Counted from the stretch's first letter, positions 31,490 through 43,014 are shown. The stretch is DNA of 64,000 nt from Polaribacter huanghezhanensis (GCF_030444335.1 NZ_CP128595.1:992001-1056000), one strand, 5' to 3'. A program made the numbers and translations. The notes: generated by a model not told the origin, from the letters alone.

Positions 31490-33770
31490 ATGAGTGAATC
31501 TAGGAAAAGACACGAGGCTTTATTATATCACGCAAAACCAAAGCCAGGAAAAATTGAAGTAATTCCGACTAAAAAGTATGCAACGCAACACGATTTATCG
31601 TTAGCATATTCTCCAGGAGTTGCAGAGCCGTGTTTAGAGATAGAAAAAGATCCAAATAACGCCTATAAATATACTGCAAAAGGAAATTTAGTTGCTGTAA
31701 TAACAAATGGAACAGCAGTTTTAGGCCTTGGAAATATTGGTGCATTGGCTTCAAAACCAGTAATGGAAGGAAAAGCATTGTTGTTTAAAATTTTTGCTGA
31801 TATTGATGTTTTTGACATCGAAGTTGATGCAACAGATGTAGATAAATTTGTAGAAACGGTAAAAGCAATTGCTCCAACTTTTGGAGGAATTAACTTAGAA
31901 GATATTAAAGCTCCAGAAGCTTTTGAAATAGAAAGAAGATTAAAAGAAGAGTTGGATATTCCTGTGATGCATGATGACCAACACGGAACCGCAATTATTT
32001 CTGCAGCCGCATTAAAAAATGCCGTAGAAATTTCTGAGAAAAAAATAGCAGAAGTTTATATTGTTGTAAATGGCGCAGGAGCAGCCGCAATTTCTTGTAC
32101 TCGTTTGTATTTAAAATTGGGGGTGAAAAGAGAAAATGTTGTCATGTGTGATAGTAAAGGCGTCATTAGAAAAGACAGAAAAAATTTAACATCACAAAAA
32201 GAAGAATTTGCAACCTCTAAAGATATTCATACGTTAGAAGAAGCCATGCACAATGCAGATGTTTTTATTGGATTATCTAAAGGAAATGTGGTGACGCCAG
32301 AGATGTTATTATCGATGGCAAAAAATCCAATTGTGTTTGCAATGGCAAATCCAGTTCCAGAAATAGAGTACGATTTAGCGATAAAAACCAGAGAAGATAT
32401 TATTATGGCAACAGGAAGATCAGATCATCCTAACCAAGTAAATAATGTTCTTGGATTTCCATTTATTTTTAGAGGAGCTTTAGATGTTAGAGCGACAAAA
32501 ATTAATGAGGAAATGAAAATGGCAGCTGTTCTTGCGTTGGCAGATTTAGCAAAAAAAAACAGTTCCTGAGCAAGTTAATATAGTCTATGATGAAATAAGT
32601 TTGTCTTTTGGGAAAGAATACATCATTCCAAAACCTTTTGACCCACGTTTAATTTATGAGATTCCACCAGCAATTGCAAAAGCAGCAATAGATTCTGGAG
32701 TAGCATTAGAACCAATTACAGATTGGGAAAAATACCAAGGAGAATTGATGGAGCGTTCTGGTACAGGAAGTAAAGAAATTAGATTGTTGCACAACAGAGC
32801 AAAAAGCAATCCAAAAAGCATTGTTTTTGCAGAAGCAGATCATTTAGATGTTTTAAAAGCTGCGCAAAGAGTGTATGATGAAAAAATTGGAAAACCTATT
32901 TTACTAGGAAAAAAAGAAGTCATCTTAGAACTAAAAGAAGAGATCGGATTTACAGCAGAAGTACCAATTATAGATCCAAAAACAGATGAAGAAAGCGAGC
33001 GTAGAAATCGTTTTGGAGAAATTTATTGGAAAACGCGTCAACGGAAAGGAATTACCTTATTCCAAGCTCAAAAAATGATGCGAGAACGCAACTATTTTGC
33101 AGCAATGATGGTAAATGCTGGCGAAGCAGATTCGTTAATTACGGGATATTCTAGATCATATCCATCTGTTGTAAAACCGATGTTAGAATTGATAGAAAAA
33201 GATACCGGAATTACTAGAGTTGCAGCAGCAAATTTAATGTTAACCAAACAAGGACCAATGTTTTTGGCTGATACAACGATTAACATCAACCCAAATGCAA
33301 AAGAGTTGGCAAAAATATCGCAATTAACCTATTCTTTGGCTAGAATGTTTGGTATAAAACCGAATATTGCCATGTTGTCATTTTCTAACTTTGGCTCTTC
33401 AGAATCTGAAAGTGCGCTAAAAATTAGAGAAGCTGTTTCGTATATTCATCGCCATTTTCCGCAAGTTGTCATCGACGGAGAATTACAAGCAGACTTTGCG
33501 TTAAATAGAGAAATGTTGGCAAAAGAATTTCCGTTTTCTAAATTAAATGGAAAAAAAGTGAATGTATTAATTTTTCCTAATTTAGACGCCGCAAACATCA
33601 CCTATAAATTAATGAAGCAAGTAGATGAAGTTGAATCTATTGGCCCAATAATGATGGGATTAAAAAAACCGGTTCATATTTTACAACTGGGAGCAAGTGT
33701 AGATGAAATGGTAAATATGGCTGCGGTTGCGGTTGTTGATGCACAACAAAAAGAAAAAAGAAATTCTTAA
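31490..33770 (+). pseudogene. maeB: NADP-dependent malic enzyme MaeB, split by a frameshift
   Basis: MaeB-type enzymes decarboxylate malate to pyruvate and carry a C-terminal phosphotransacetylase-like domain. The first frame (31490-32569) has the malic domain and NAD-binding region ([42 protein letters not shown]). It stops after [10 protein letters not shown]. The second frame (open from about 32560 to 33770) starts [29 protein letters not shown] and holds the whole phosphotransacetylase-like domain. An A9 run at 32551-32559 would join the halves if it were eight A, giving about 759 residues, the normal length. The cause is real mutation, slippage or sequencing error. Confidence 0.9.
32551..32559 (+). 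other. A9 homopolymer causing the maeB frameshift
   Basis: Nine A residues follow GC. With eight, the frame reads GCA AAA AAA ACA GTT CCT GAG, which continues the family sequence AKKTVPEQV; with nine the frame ends at TGA 32567-32569. Confidence 0.85.
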
Positions 33771-33780
33771 AAAACATTAA

Positions 33781-34362
33781 ATGATTTCACAAATTAAAGG
33801 AAGATTAGTAGAGAAAAACCCAACGTATGTTGTTATAGATTGTTCTGGAGTTGGTTATTTATTGCACATTTCTTTAAATACATTTTCTTTAATTCCAGAC
33901 AGCGAAGCAATTACTTTGTTTACACATTTGTCTGTTAAAGAAGATTCTCATACCTTATTTGGTTTTATTGATAAAACTGAACGAGAAATTTTTAGATTGT
34001 TAATTTCTGTTTCTGGTGTTGGTCCAAGCATTGCAAGAACCATGTTATCTTCCATGTCATCCGAAGAAATACAACAAGCAATAGCATCAGAAAACATCCC
34101 TTTAATTCAGTCTGTAAAAGGGATTGGAGCAAAAACAGCACAACGTGTAATTATAGATTTAAAAGATAAAATTTTAAAAACGTTTGATTTAGATACAATT
34201 TCTATCATTAAAAACAATACGAGTAAAGATGAAGCGTTATCTGCATTAGAAGTGTTGGGCTTCAATAGAAAACAATCAGATAAAGTCTTAAATACAATTT
34301 TAAAAGAACAACCAGAAGCTTCTGTAGAATTGTTGATTAAAGGTGCATTAAAAAGTTTATAA
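33781..34362 (+). CDS. ruvA: Holliday junction branch migration protein RuvA
   Basis: RuvA binds Holliday junctions as a tetramer and loads the RuvB motor. The 193-residue protein has the N-terminal OB domain (MISQIKGRLVEKNPTYVVIDCSGVGYLL), the acidic loop and the two helix-hairpin-helix motifs (LISVSGVGPSIARTML and VKGIGAKTAQRVIIDLKDK), plus the C-terminal RuvB-contact domain. It lies between maeB and sprA, an order I recall from F. johnsoniae. Confidence 0.96.
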   Translation: MISQIKGRLVEKNPTYVVIDCSGVGYLLHISLNTFSLIPDSEAITLFTHLSVKEDSHTLFGFIDKTEREIFRLLISVSGVGPSIARTMLSSMSSEEIQQAIASENIPLIQSVKGIGAKTAQRVIIDLKDKILKTFDLDTISIIKNNTSKDEALSALEVLGFNRKQSDKVLNTILKEQPEASVELLIKGALKSL

Positions 34363-34367
34363 TTACA

Positions 34368-37300
34368 TTGAGGAATCCGTATTTTCATAAATTATTAGTA
34401 TGTGTAGTTGCTTTATTAGCAACTACAACTGTTTTTTCTCAAACCGTAAAAACCAAGAACGATTCGATTAAAAAAGATTCGATCCCTGTTCTTAAATACA
34501 ATTTTAAAGCGCATCAAAAAGGGAGTATTTTTTTAAACCCGCCAACGACCTATTCTGTTGTTTTTGATAAAAAATTAAACAAATACATTGTTGTAGAATT
34601 TTTAGAGGATTTTAAAGTTGGGAACCCAATTTTTATGTCTCCGGATGAGTATCAGAAATATCGCTTAAAAAAAGACATTAAAGAGTATTTTAAAGAAAAG
34701 AATGATGCCTTAAGTAAAAAGAAAGGAAGTAAAGCAGCACAAAAAAATTTACTGCCAACATATTATGTAAACTCTACGTTTTTTGAATCTGTTTTTGGCG
34801 GAAACACAGTTGAGGTAATTCCGAGTGGAAGCCTAAATATTAAACTGGGTGGAATTTACCAAAACGTAGAAAATCCGCAGTTATCAGCAAATAATAGAAG
34901 TAGTTTTACGTTTGATTTTGATCAGCAAATAAGCGCAAGTATTATTGCAAATGTTGGGAAAAGATTAAAAGTTACGGCAGATTACGACACACAAACTACG
35001 TTCGATTTTCAGAATTTAATCAAGCTAGAATATACGCCAACGGAAGACGATATTATCAGAAAAATTGAAGCAGGAAATGTTTCAATGCCAATAAAAAACT
35101 CGTTGATAAACGGAGCGCAAAGTTTATTTGGGTTAAAAACCGAATTGCAATTTGGTAAAACAACGGTAACTGCAGTTTTTTCTCAACAAAATTCTGAAAG
35201 TAAAATAGTAACCGCAGAAGCTGGAGCATCTATCAATCCTTTTGAATTAAGAGCTACAGATTACGACGATAACAGGCACTTTTTTTTAGCACAATATTTT
35301 AGAGAAAATTATAAAAATTCGCTTCAAAACTATCCACTAATTAGCAGTCCAATTAACATTACCAGAATAGAAGTTTGGATTACCAACAGAAACTCGAATA
35401 CAGAAAACTTTAGAAGTATTGTTGCGCTGGCAGATATTGGAGAACCAAACAAACCAGATTATGTTGGTTCTGGAGTAAATCCAAGTTCGCCATCGCAAGT
35501 TCAAGGAAAAAACATTCCCTCCAATAAAGCAAATAATTTATCTGATTTATTAAATGAAACTAGCGGAATTAGAGATATTACTACGGTAGAAAGTACACTT
35601 TCTAATTATGGGTTAAGTCAAGGAACTGGGTATTCTACTTTGCAAAATGCTAGAAAATTAGAAGGAAATGAATATACGTTGAATCCACAATTAGGGTTTA
35701 TTTCTTTAAACAGAAAACTTTCTGACGGAGAAGTTTTAGCAGTTGCTTACGAATATACTGTTGTTGGAAGCTCGGAAACTTCATACAAAGTTGGAGAATT
35801 GTCTAACGACGGAATTATAGCACCAAGTAATTTAGCCGTAAAATTATTACGCAGCGAAATTATTACAACAAAAAGAACAGTTGCTGGGAGCGAAGAACAA
35901 TTTCCTACTTGGAAATTGATGATGAAAAATGTGTATCCTTTAGGCGTTTTTCCGTTAACACAAGATGGTTTTCGATTCGAAATTTTATATAGAGATGATC
36001 AAACTGGGATTCCGTCTAACACCTTACAAAATGCTTCAACACCAGGAATTTCAAATAAAACCTTGCTAAATGTTTTAAGTTTAGACAAATTAGATCAGAG
36101 TTCTTATGCGGTTCCAAACGGAGACGGTTTTTTTGATTACGTAGAAAATGTTACTGTAAATTCTAACAGAGGATTTATCATTTTTCCAGAAACAGAACCT
36201 TTTGGTTCAGATTTATCAAACTCATTAACATCGCCATCAGACAAAACCAATTATGTGTTTAATGAATTGTACATCAACACAAAATCTCAAGCAAAAAACA
36301 GCTATCAGAATAAAGATAAATTTATTTTAAAAGGATACGCAAAATCAGAAAATAGCGGTGGAATTCCGTTGAACGCATTTAATGTTCCAAGGGGTTCTGT
36401 AAAAGTTACAGCTGGCGGAAGACAACTGGTGGAAGGTGTCGATTTTGTTGTAGATTATCAGTTTGGAAGAGTACAAATTATAGATCCAGGATTGCAATCA
36501 TCTGGCGTTCCAATAAACGTTTCTACAGAAAATAATTCGGTTTTCAATCAACAGCGAAAAACCTTTATGGGTTTAGAAGTTGAACATCGATTTTCTGATA
36601 AATTTATTTTAGGCGGAACACTTTTAAACGTAAACGAAAAACCAATTACTCAAAAAGTGAATTTTGGAAGCGATCCAATAAACAACACCATGTTTGGTTT
36701 AAATGTAGATTATACTACAGAAATGCCCATTTTTACAAAATGGGTAAATAAAATTCCGTTTGTAGATACAGATGTTCCATCCAATATTTCTATTAGAGCA
36801 GATTTAGCGTATTTACTTCCTGGAACTCCAGGCGGAGTTGATGTTAACGGAGCAGCAACAACATATGTAGATGATTTTGAAGCATCACAAATTCCGATTG
36901 ATTTATTATTATCATTAAATTGGTTTACAGCAAGCACGCCACAAAGTCAAAATTTAAACGGAACCGCAAACGATTTAAGTTATAATGATAAAAGAGCAAA
37001 ATTAGCGTGGTATTCTATTGATCAATTGTTCTACGGAAACGGTGCAAAGCCGGCAAATATTGATAATATAGAATTGTCTAGAACAGAAGTTCGTCAAATA
37101 GGGTATTCAGAATTATTTCCAAATACACAATTAGATTTAACGCAAAACACTTTAGTTAGAACCTTAGATTTAGCGTATTTTCCATCAGAAAGAGGAACCT
37201 ATAATTTTGATACAGGCGTTGACGTAAATGTTGATGGAACGTTTTCGAATCCGCAAGATCGTTGGGGTGGAATTATGCGACCATTGATAACGAATAATTT

Positions 37301-40300
37301 TGATCAGGCAAATGTAGAATACATTCAGTTTTGGATTAAAGATCCGTATCAAGATTATTCAATTACAAATGCAGAAGGTTTGCCAACGGGAATTGATCCA
37401 AACAGTACTGCAAATCAAGTTGGAGAGTTGTATTTTAACTTAGGAAATATTTCTGAAGACATCTTAAAAGACAATAGAAAGATGTACGAAAACGGAATGC
37501 CGGCTGATGGAACAAATTTAAATACGACGCCATCAACTTGGGGAAATGTTCCTACAAATCAATCTATTTTATACGCTTTTGATGTTGATGATGCCGCCAG
37601 AAAAAATCAAGATATTGGTTTAGATGGATTGAAAAATGAAGACGAATTGAGTTTTTATCAACCAAAAGTTTTTGACATCAGTAAGTTAAATTCGAATGAT
37701 ATTTCATCAGACAATTTTCAATATTTTAGAAGCACCAATTTTGATAACACCAACGCATCCGTTATCACCAGGTATAAAAATTTTAACAATACAGAAGGAA
37801 ATTCGCCAACGGCAAACCAATCTACAGAATCGTATCCAACTTCATCAACTTCATACCCAGATGTAGAAGATATTAATAAAGATCAGACCATGAATACGGT
37901 TGAAAGTTACTTTGAATACAAAGTGTCTTTAAACAGAAATGATTTGGTAAAAGGAAGCAATAATATTGTTGATGAAAAAGAAACTTCGGTAACTTTAGCA
38001 GACGGAACTTCTAAAAAAACAAAATGGTTTCAATTTAGAATTCCGGTTAGAAGTGGAACGCCCGTAAACGGAATTACAGATTTTAATAGCATCCGATTTA
38101 TTAGAATGTTTGTGACCAAATTTAAAATGCCCGTTGTGTTGCGTTTTGGCCAGTTAGAATTGGTAAGAGGAGATTACAGACGTTATACAAAAACATTGAA
38201 TCCAGCCGTAACACCGCCACAAGATTTAACAAATCAAGAATTATCTAACTTTGAAGTTGGTGTTGTTAATATAGAGCAAAATGAAGGAAGATATGTGTTG
38301 CCTCCGGGAATTGTTAGAGAACAGTTACAAGGAAGCTCTAGCATACAACAACAAAACGAGCAATCGGTTTCTTTAAAAGTAACAGATTTAATGCAAAACG
38401 AAACCAGAGCAATTTATAAAAACTTAAGTGTAGATTTAAGAATGTATAAAAATTTAAAAATGTTTATACATGCAGAACCTATTGTTACCGGAAGTGTTGC
38501 TGATAATGATTTGGTTGCTATCATTAGATTAGGAACAGATTTAGACGATAATTTTTATCAAATAGAAGTGCCTTTAAAAATTTCTACAAGTGGAAGTTTA
38601 GAACCAACAAATGTGTGGCCAGAGGCAAATAACTTAGATGTAATTTTAGAAGAATTAGGAAGGATAAAATTAAAAAGAGATGGAGAAATTCCAAATTCTG
38701 GAGGAACATTATCAATCAATAAAATGTATCCTTTTCCAACAAATTCACCGGTACACGCAATGGTGTTAAGAGTAAAAGGGAATCCGACTTTAGGCGCGAT
38801 AAGAACCTTAATGCTAGGAATAAAAAACACAAGAGCTACACAAAAAAGTGCAGAAATTTGGTTTAACGAATTGCGGTCATCAGGATTTGATAACAAAGGT
38901 GGTTGGGCAGCAGTTGTAAATGCGGATGCAAATTTTGCTGACTTAGCAGATGTTTCTGTGACTGGAAGAATGCAAACCATTGGTTTTGGAAATGTAGAAG
39001 ATAGAGTAAATCAAAGAAGTATAGAAGAAACGAAACAATACAATATTTCTACAAACATTAATTTAGGGAAAATGATGCCTAAAAACTGGAGCGTTCAGTT
39101 GCCAATGAGCTATAGTATTGGTGAAGAATTTAGAGATCCAAAATACGATCCACAATACCAAGATGTAAAATTTGCTGAAGCAAAACAAGTAAATCCAAAT
39201 AGTGCTAATTCTCAAGATTATACGTTGCGAAAAAGCATCAGTTTTAATAATGTTAAGAAAAATAGAAATCCAGCTTCTACAAAAAAGCCAAAACCCTACG
39301 ATGTAGAAAATTTTTCTGTAACCTATGCTTTTTCAGAAGAATATCATAAAGATTACAATATAGAAAAGTATTTAAATCAGAATTTAAGAGCAGGAGCGAG
39401 TTATAATTTTACATTTCAACCAAAGTTTATTGAACCCTTTAAAAAATCAGAATTTTTTGGGAAAAGTAAACATTGGCAAATCATTAGAGACATCAATATT
39501 AATTTATTACCAAAATCTATCGGAGTAAATTCTAGAATTACAAGAAATTTTGTGCAACAAAAATCTAGAAATTTAATAGCAGGATTAAGTCCGCAACCAA
39601 CATTAACACAGCGTAGATTTATGTTTGATTGGGATTATACAATAGGGTTTGATATTACAAAATCGTTGAGTGTAAACTTTAACGCAAACAATAGTTATTT
39701 GTATGATAATTTTGGCAACGGAGAAGAAATCAAAATTTTTGATCAGTTCTTTACAATGGGAAGACCAGATCATTACAATCAAAAGTTGACTGCCAATTAT
39801 AAATTGCCAATTAATAAAATTCCATATTTAGGTTTTATTACTGCAGATTACGGATATACTGCAAATTTTGATTGGAAAGCAGCGTCTAAAAGTTATGTAC
39901 ATAAAATTGGAAATTTATTACAAAATTCTAACACACATAGTTTAAATACAACATTTAGTTTTTCTAAGTTATATGAAGATTCAAGATTTAAAAAGTTGTT
40001 TGTTAAAAATAAAAGAGCATCAAATTTAAAGTCATTTAAAGCACCAGAATTACCAACAGTAAAGAATGTAAAAAGAACAAAGGCAACACTAAAAGATGAA
40101 ATTTTATTAGGTGTTTATGATTTTGTAACAGCAATAAAAACAGTAAAAATTAGTAATGCCTCAAACAACGGAACATTGTTGCCAGGTTATACAGGTAGTT
40201 CTGGTTTTTTAGGAAGAGATCAGGTTAATGGAGGTTTTGCGCCAACGTTAGGTTTTGTTTTTGGAAGTCAGATTGACATCAGAAATAAAGCATTCGAAAG

Positions 40301-41444
40301 AGGTTGGTTGGTAGATAGAGCTGTAGGTTCAGAATATTATAACAAAACATATAGCAGAACACATTACAATAAGTTAGATTATACCGTTTCTTTAAAACCA
40401 TTTAAAGATTTTATTATAGAGCTAACGGGAAATAAAATTGAAACAAACAATATTTCACAACAATTAGATGTAGAAGGCGGCGTTTTAAATACAACATCTC
40501 CGATTACAGAAACAGGAAACTTTAGTGCAAGTTATTCTATGCTGTCTACAGTATTTAAAAATTCTAACGAATTGTTTACTTCGTTTTTAGCAAACAGAAC
40601 AGTTCTTTCTCAAAGGTTATCTTCGGAAACAGGATTGCCAAACACAGCAAGTGCAGCTTTTAAAGAAGCGGGACAACAAGTTCTATTACCAGCCTTTATT
40701 GCCGCTTATTCTGGTGATAATGCAAATTCTGTTGGATTAGGGTTGTTTAAAAATATTCCAATTCCGAATTGGACATTGCGTTATAACGGATTAATGAAAA
40801 TAGGGTGGTTTAAAGAAAATTTCACCAGTTTTACATTAACAAACGGATATAAATCTTCGTACACAATTTCTAATTATACAAACAACTTACAGTACGATGA
40901 AACTGATGTAACGAAAGTAAATGCAACAGGAAATTATCAGCCAAAATTATTAATAGCTTCGGCGAGTTTAATTGATGAGTTTTCTCCGCTAATTAAGATT
41001 GATGTAAAAATGAAAAACTCCTTTTCATTTAAAGGAGAAATTAGAAAAGATAGAACACTTACATTAAACTTTAATAATAGTACGCTAACAGATATTAAAG
41101 GAACAGAATATATCTTTGGGGTTGGTTACAGATTAAAAAACGTAGCGTTTAATACTCGTTTTGCAGGCAAGAGTCAAAAACTGAAAGGAGATATTAATAT
41201 GAGAGCAGACATCTCTTTAAGAGATAATTTAACAATGATTAGATCTGTAGATGTAGAAAATAATCAAATAAGTGGCGGTCAAAAACTTTTATCTATTAAA
41301 TTTGCAGCAGATTATAAATTAAGTAGAAATATAACAACCTCATTTTATTACAATCATACCATGTCTAAATATGCAATTTCAACCACATTTCCAAGACAGG
41401 CTATTAATGCAGGTTTCAATTTAATTTATAATTTAGGCAACTAA
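34368..41444 (+). CDS. sprA: Type IX secretion outer-membrane translocon SprA
   Basis: SprA is the giant outer-membrane barrel through which type IX cargo leaves the cell, and it is needed for gliding. The 2358-residue product begins at TTG 34368 with a signal peptide (VFSQT) and is rich in alternating beta strands throughout, with repeated ITRIEVWITNRN, GGRQLVEGVDFVVDYQFGRV and SRNITTSFYYNHTMSKYAISTTFPRQ-type segments; the last is the usual C-terminal signature. The length and the neighbours ruvA and gcvH support the identity. No ATG start fits as well. Confidence 0.96.
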   Translation: MRNPYFHKLLVCVVALLATTTVFSQTVKTKNDSIKKDSIPVLKYNFKAHQKGSIFLNPPTTYSVVFDKKLNKYIVVEFLEDFKVGNPIFMSPDEYQKYRLKKDIKEYFKEKNDALSKKKGSKAAQKNLLPTYYVNSTFFESVFGGNTVEVIPSGSLNIKLGGIYQNVENPQLSANNRSSFTFDFDQQISASIIANVGKRLKVTADYDTQTTFDFQNLIKLEYTPTEDDIIRKIEAGNVSMPIKNSLINGAQSLFGLKTELQFGKTTVTAVFSQQNSESKIVTAEAGASINPFELRATDYDDNRHFFLAQYFRENYKNSLQNYPLISSPINITRIEVWITNRNSNTENFRSIVALADIGEPNKPDYVGSGVNPSSPSQVQGKNIPSNKANNLSDLLNETSGIRDITTVESTLSNYGLSQGTGYSTLQNARKLEGNEYTLNPQLGFISLNRKLSDGEVLAVAYEYTVVGSSETSYKVGELSNDGIIAPSNLAVKLLRSEIITTKRTVAGSEEQFPTWKLMMKNVYPLGVFPLTQDGFRFEILYRDDQTGIPSNTLQNASTPGISNKTLLNVLSLDKLDQSSYAVPNGDGFFDYVENVTVNSNRGFIIFPETEPFGSDLSNSLTSPSDKTNYVFNELYINTKSQAKNSYQNKDKFILKGYAKSENSGGIPLNAFNVPRGSVKVTAGGRQLVEGVDFVVDYQFGRVQIIDPGLQSSGVPINVSTENNSVFNQQRKTFMGLEVEHRFSDKFILGGTLLNVNEKPITQKVNFGSDPINNTMFGLNVDYTTEMPIFTKWVNKIPFVDTDVPSNISIRADLAYLLPGTPGGVDVNGAATTYVDDFEASQIPIDLLLSLNWFTASTPQSQNLNGTANDLSYNDKRAKLAWYSIDQLFYGNGAKPANIDNIELSRTEVRQIGYSELFPNTQLDLTQNTLVRTLDLAYFPSERGTYNFDTGVDVNVDGTFSNPQDRWGGIMRPLITNNFDQANVEYIQFWIKDPYQDYSITNAEGLPTGIDPNSTANQVGELYFNLGNISEDILKDNRKMYENGMPADGTNLNTTPSTWGNVPTNQSILYAFDVDDAARKNQDIGLDGLKNEDELSFYQPKVFDISKLNSNDISSDNFQYFRSTNFDNTNASVITRYKNFNNTEGNSPTANQSTESYPTSSTSYPDVEDINKDQTMNTVESYFEYKVSLNRNDLVKGSNNIVDEKETSVTLADGTSKKTKWFQFRIPVRSGTPVNGITDFNSIRFIRMFVTKFKMPVVLRFGQLELVRGDYRRYTKTLNPAVTPPQDLTNQELSNFEVGVVNIEQNEGRYVLPPGIVREQLQGSSSIQQQNEQSVSLKVTDLMQNETRAIYKNLSVDLRMYKNLKMFIHAEPIVTGSVADNDLVAIIRLGTDLDDNFYQIEVPLKISTSGSLEPTNVWPEANNLDVILEELGRIKLKRDGEIPNSGGTLSINKMYPFPTNSPVHAMVLRVKGNPTLGAIRTLMLGIKNTRATQKSAEIWFNELRSSGFDNKGGWAAVVNADANFADLADVSVTGRMQTIGFGNVEDRVNQRSIEETKQYNISTNINLGKMMPKNWSVQLPMSYSIGEEFRDPKYDPQYQDVKFAEAKQVNPNSANSQDYTLRKSISFNNVKKNRNPASTKKPKPYDVENFSVTYAFSEEYHKDYNIEKYLNQNLRAGASYNFTFQPKFIEPFKKSEFFGKSKHWQIIRDININLLPKSIGVNSRITRNFVQQKSRNLIAGLSPQPTLTQRRFMFDWDYTIGFDITKSLSVNFNANNSYLYDNFGNGEEIKIFDQFFTMGRPDHYNQKLTANYKLPINKIPYLGFITADYGYTANFDWKAASKSYVHKIGNLLQNSNTHSLNTTFSFSKLYEDSRFKKLFVKNKRASNLKSFKAPELPTVKNVKRTKATLKDEILLGVYDFVTAIKTVKISNASNNGTLLPGYTGSSGFLGRDQVNGGFAPTLGFVFGSQIDIRNKAFERGWLVDRAVGSEYYNKTYSRTHYNKLDYTVSLKPFKDFIIELTGNKIETNNISQQLDVEGGVLNTTSPITETGNFSASYSMLSTVFKNSNELFTSFLANRTVLSQRLSSETGLPNTASAAFKEAGQQVLLPAFIAAYSGDNANSVGLGLFKNIPIPNWTLRYNGLMKIGWFKENFTSFTLTNGYKSSYTISNYTNNLQYDETDVTKVNATGNYQPKLLIASASLIDEFSPLIKIDVKMKNSFSFKGEIRKDRTLTLNFNNSTLTDIKGTEYIFGVGYRLKNVAFNTRFAGKSQKLKGDINMRADISLRDNLTMIRSVDVENNQISGGQKLLSIKFAADYKLSRNITTSFYYNHTMSKYAISTTFPRQAINAGFNLIYNLGN

Positions 41445-41474
41445 AAATTAATCAACAATAAAAAATTAATTACA

Positions 41475-41855
41475 ATGAACATTCCATCAGAATTAAAGTA
41501 CACAAAAGACCACGAATGGGTTAAAATAGAAGGCGATACAGCTACAATTGGAATCACAGATTTTGCCCAAGGAGAATTGGGTGATATTGTTTACGTAGAT
41601 GTAGATACTATTGACGATACAGTAGGAAGAGATGAGGTATTTGGATCTGTAGAAGCTGTAAAAACAGTTTCAGATTTATTTATGCCATTAACAGGAGAAG
41701 TTACAGCATTTAATGAAAGTTTAGAAGACGAACCAGAATTGGTAAACAAAGATCCTTACGGCAAAGGTTGGATGATTAAAGTAGCAATAGCAGACGTTTC
41801 TCAAATAAATGATTTATTAGATGCGCAAGCTTATCAAGATCTTATTAAAGGATAA
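41475..41855 (+). CDS. gcvH: Glycine cleavage system H protein
   Basis: GcvH carries the lipoyl arm that shuttles aminomethyl groups in the glycine cleavage system. The 126-residue sequence contains the lipoylation lysine K63 in [15 protein letters not shown], and conserved [10 protein letters not shown] and [10 protein letters not shown] blocks. It follows sprA by 30 bp and overlaps the VanZ-like gene by 35 bp. The partner genes gcvT and gcvP are not in the window. Confidence 0.97.
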   Translation: MNIPSELKYTKDHEWVKIEGDTATIGITDFAQGELGDIVYVDVDTIDDTVGRDEVFGSVEAVKTVSDLFMPLTGEVTAFNESLEDEPELVNKDPYGKGWMIKVAIADVSQINDLLDAQAYQDLIKG

Positions 41856-42207
41856 AATTATTTTTATTGCAATAAGTGTTGTACTAATAATTGGTGTTTT
41901 GAGCTTAATAAAAATACCAGAAGCTCCAATTAAATTTTCTTCTTTAGATAAGGTATATCATACAATTGCATATTTTACTTTAGCGCTAACGTGGTTGCTT
42001 AGTTTTCCTGTTTCGATGAAAAAAAATACGGTAAAATATGCAATTGCTTTAGGTTGTGTTTTTTATGGCATAATTATTGAAGTTTTGCAAACAACTCTTA
42101 CAACTTATAGAACAGCAAGTTTACTTGATGTTGTTGCAAATAGTGTTGGAGTTTTTATAGCATTGTTAATTTTTAATTCAATTTATAAAAAAATTGATGC
42201 TATTTAA
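41821..42207 (+). CDS. VanZ-like membrane protein
   Basis: The 128-residue protein has about four membrane helices and the VanZ-like sequence [20 protein letters not shown], then [28 protein letters not shown], with the conserved Asp and Asn residues. The start at ATG 41821 lies 35 bp inside gcvH in another frame; the alternative would be a short N-terminal loss at a non-ATG start. Function is unproven. The order sprA-gcvH-VanZ-TonB-remB is known to me from F. johnsoniae. Confidence 0.85.
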   Translation: MRKLIKILLKDKIIFIAISVVLIIGVLSLIKIPEAPIKFSSLDKVYHTIAYFTLALTWLLSFPVSMKKNTVKYAIALGCVFYGIIIEVLQTTLTTYRTASLLDVVANSVGVFIALLIFNSIYKKIDAI

Positions 42208-42271
42208 CTTTAATACTTGCATAAGTCATAAGAAATTAATTAAATTAGCGAACTATTAAAAAAACATTAGG

Positions 42272-42994
42272 ATGGAAATTAAGAAAAATCCAAAATCAAA
42301 TTTAGAGAATTACTCAAAGTTGTTTATTCAACTAGGTTTGGTTTTAGCACTTTTTGTTACTTATGTAGCAATGGAAAACAAAACCTACGACAGAAAAATA
42401 GATGGATTTGGTGATGCAAACATGCAAAACGTAATGGAAGAAGACATTCCAATTACAGAGCGTATTGAGGAAGTGAAGCCAAAATCACCACCACCACCAG
42501 CACCAGAAAAAATCGAAATCGTAGAAGACGAAAAACAAGTTGAAGAAACAGTAATTGAATCTACAGAAACTGATGAAAAGGAAGCTATTGTATTGGATGA
42601 TATTGTAGAGGTAGATGAAGCTGAAACGATTGTAGAAGATGTTCCTTTTGCGGTTATTGAAGAAGTACCTGTTTTCCCAGGATGTACTGGTACTAGAAAA
42701 CAAAAAAGTGATTGCTTAAATGATAAAATAAGAAAACAAGTAATTAGAAAGTTTAATGGTGATTTAGCAGGTGAATTAAATTTATCGCCAGGGAAAAAGA
42801 AAATTTGGGTTGGATTTAGAATTGATAAAACAGGAACTGTTACAGATATTAAAGTAATTAGATCTCCACACCCAAGATTGTCAAAAGAAGCAGAAAGAGT
42901 TGTTAAGACGTTACCTAAAATGATTCCTGGTAGACAAAGAGGAATTGCTGTTGGGATGAAATATACGCTTCCGATTTCATTTAATGTTGAATAA
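42272..42994 (+). CDS. TonB-family energy transducer
   Basis: TonB couples inner-membrane proton motive force to outer-membrane receptors. The 240-residue protein has one N-terminal membrane helix, a Pro-rich spacer (KPKSPPPPAPEK near residue 68), an acidic region, and a C-terminal TonB_C domain (KIWVGFRIDKTGTVTDIKVIRSPH...YTLPISFNVE). The domain entry contains the Cys pair PVFPGC...DCLND typical of Bacteroidota. A terminator follows at 43015-43047. Its receptor partners are not identified. Confidence 0.93.
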   Translation: MEIKKNPKSNLENYSKLFIQLGLVLALFVTYVAMENKTYDRKIDGFGDANMQNVMEEDIPITERIEEVKPKSPPPPAPEKIEIVEDEKQVEETVIESTETDEKEAIVLDDIVEVDEAETIVEDVPFAVIEEVPVFPGCTGTRKQKSDCLNDKIRKQVIRKFNGDLAGELNLSPGKKKIWVGFRIDKTGTVTDIKVIRSPHPRLSKEAERVVKTLPKMIPGRQRGIAVGMKYTLPISFNVE

Positions 42995-43014
42995 CAGATA
43001 AATTCATAGAACAT

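Noticed and set aside
38558..38980. 140-residue minus-strand frame
   Set aside because: It is inside sprA and resembles nothing.
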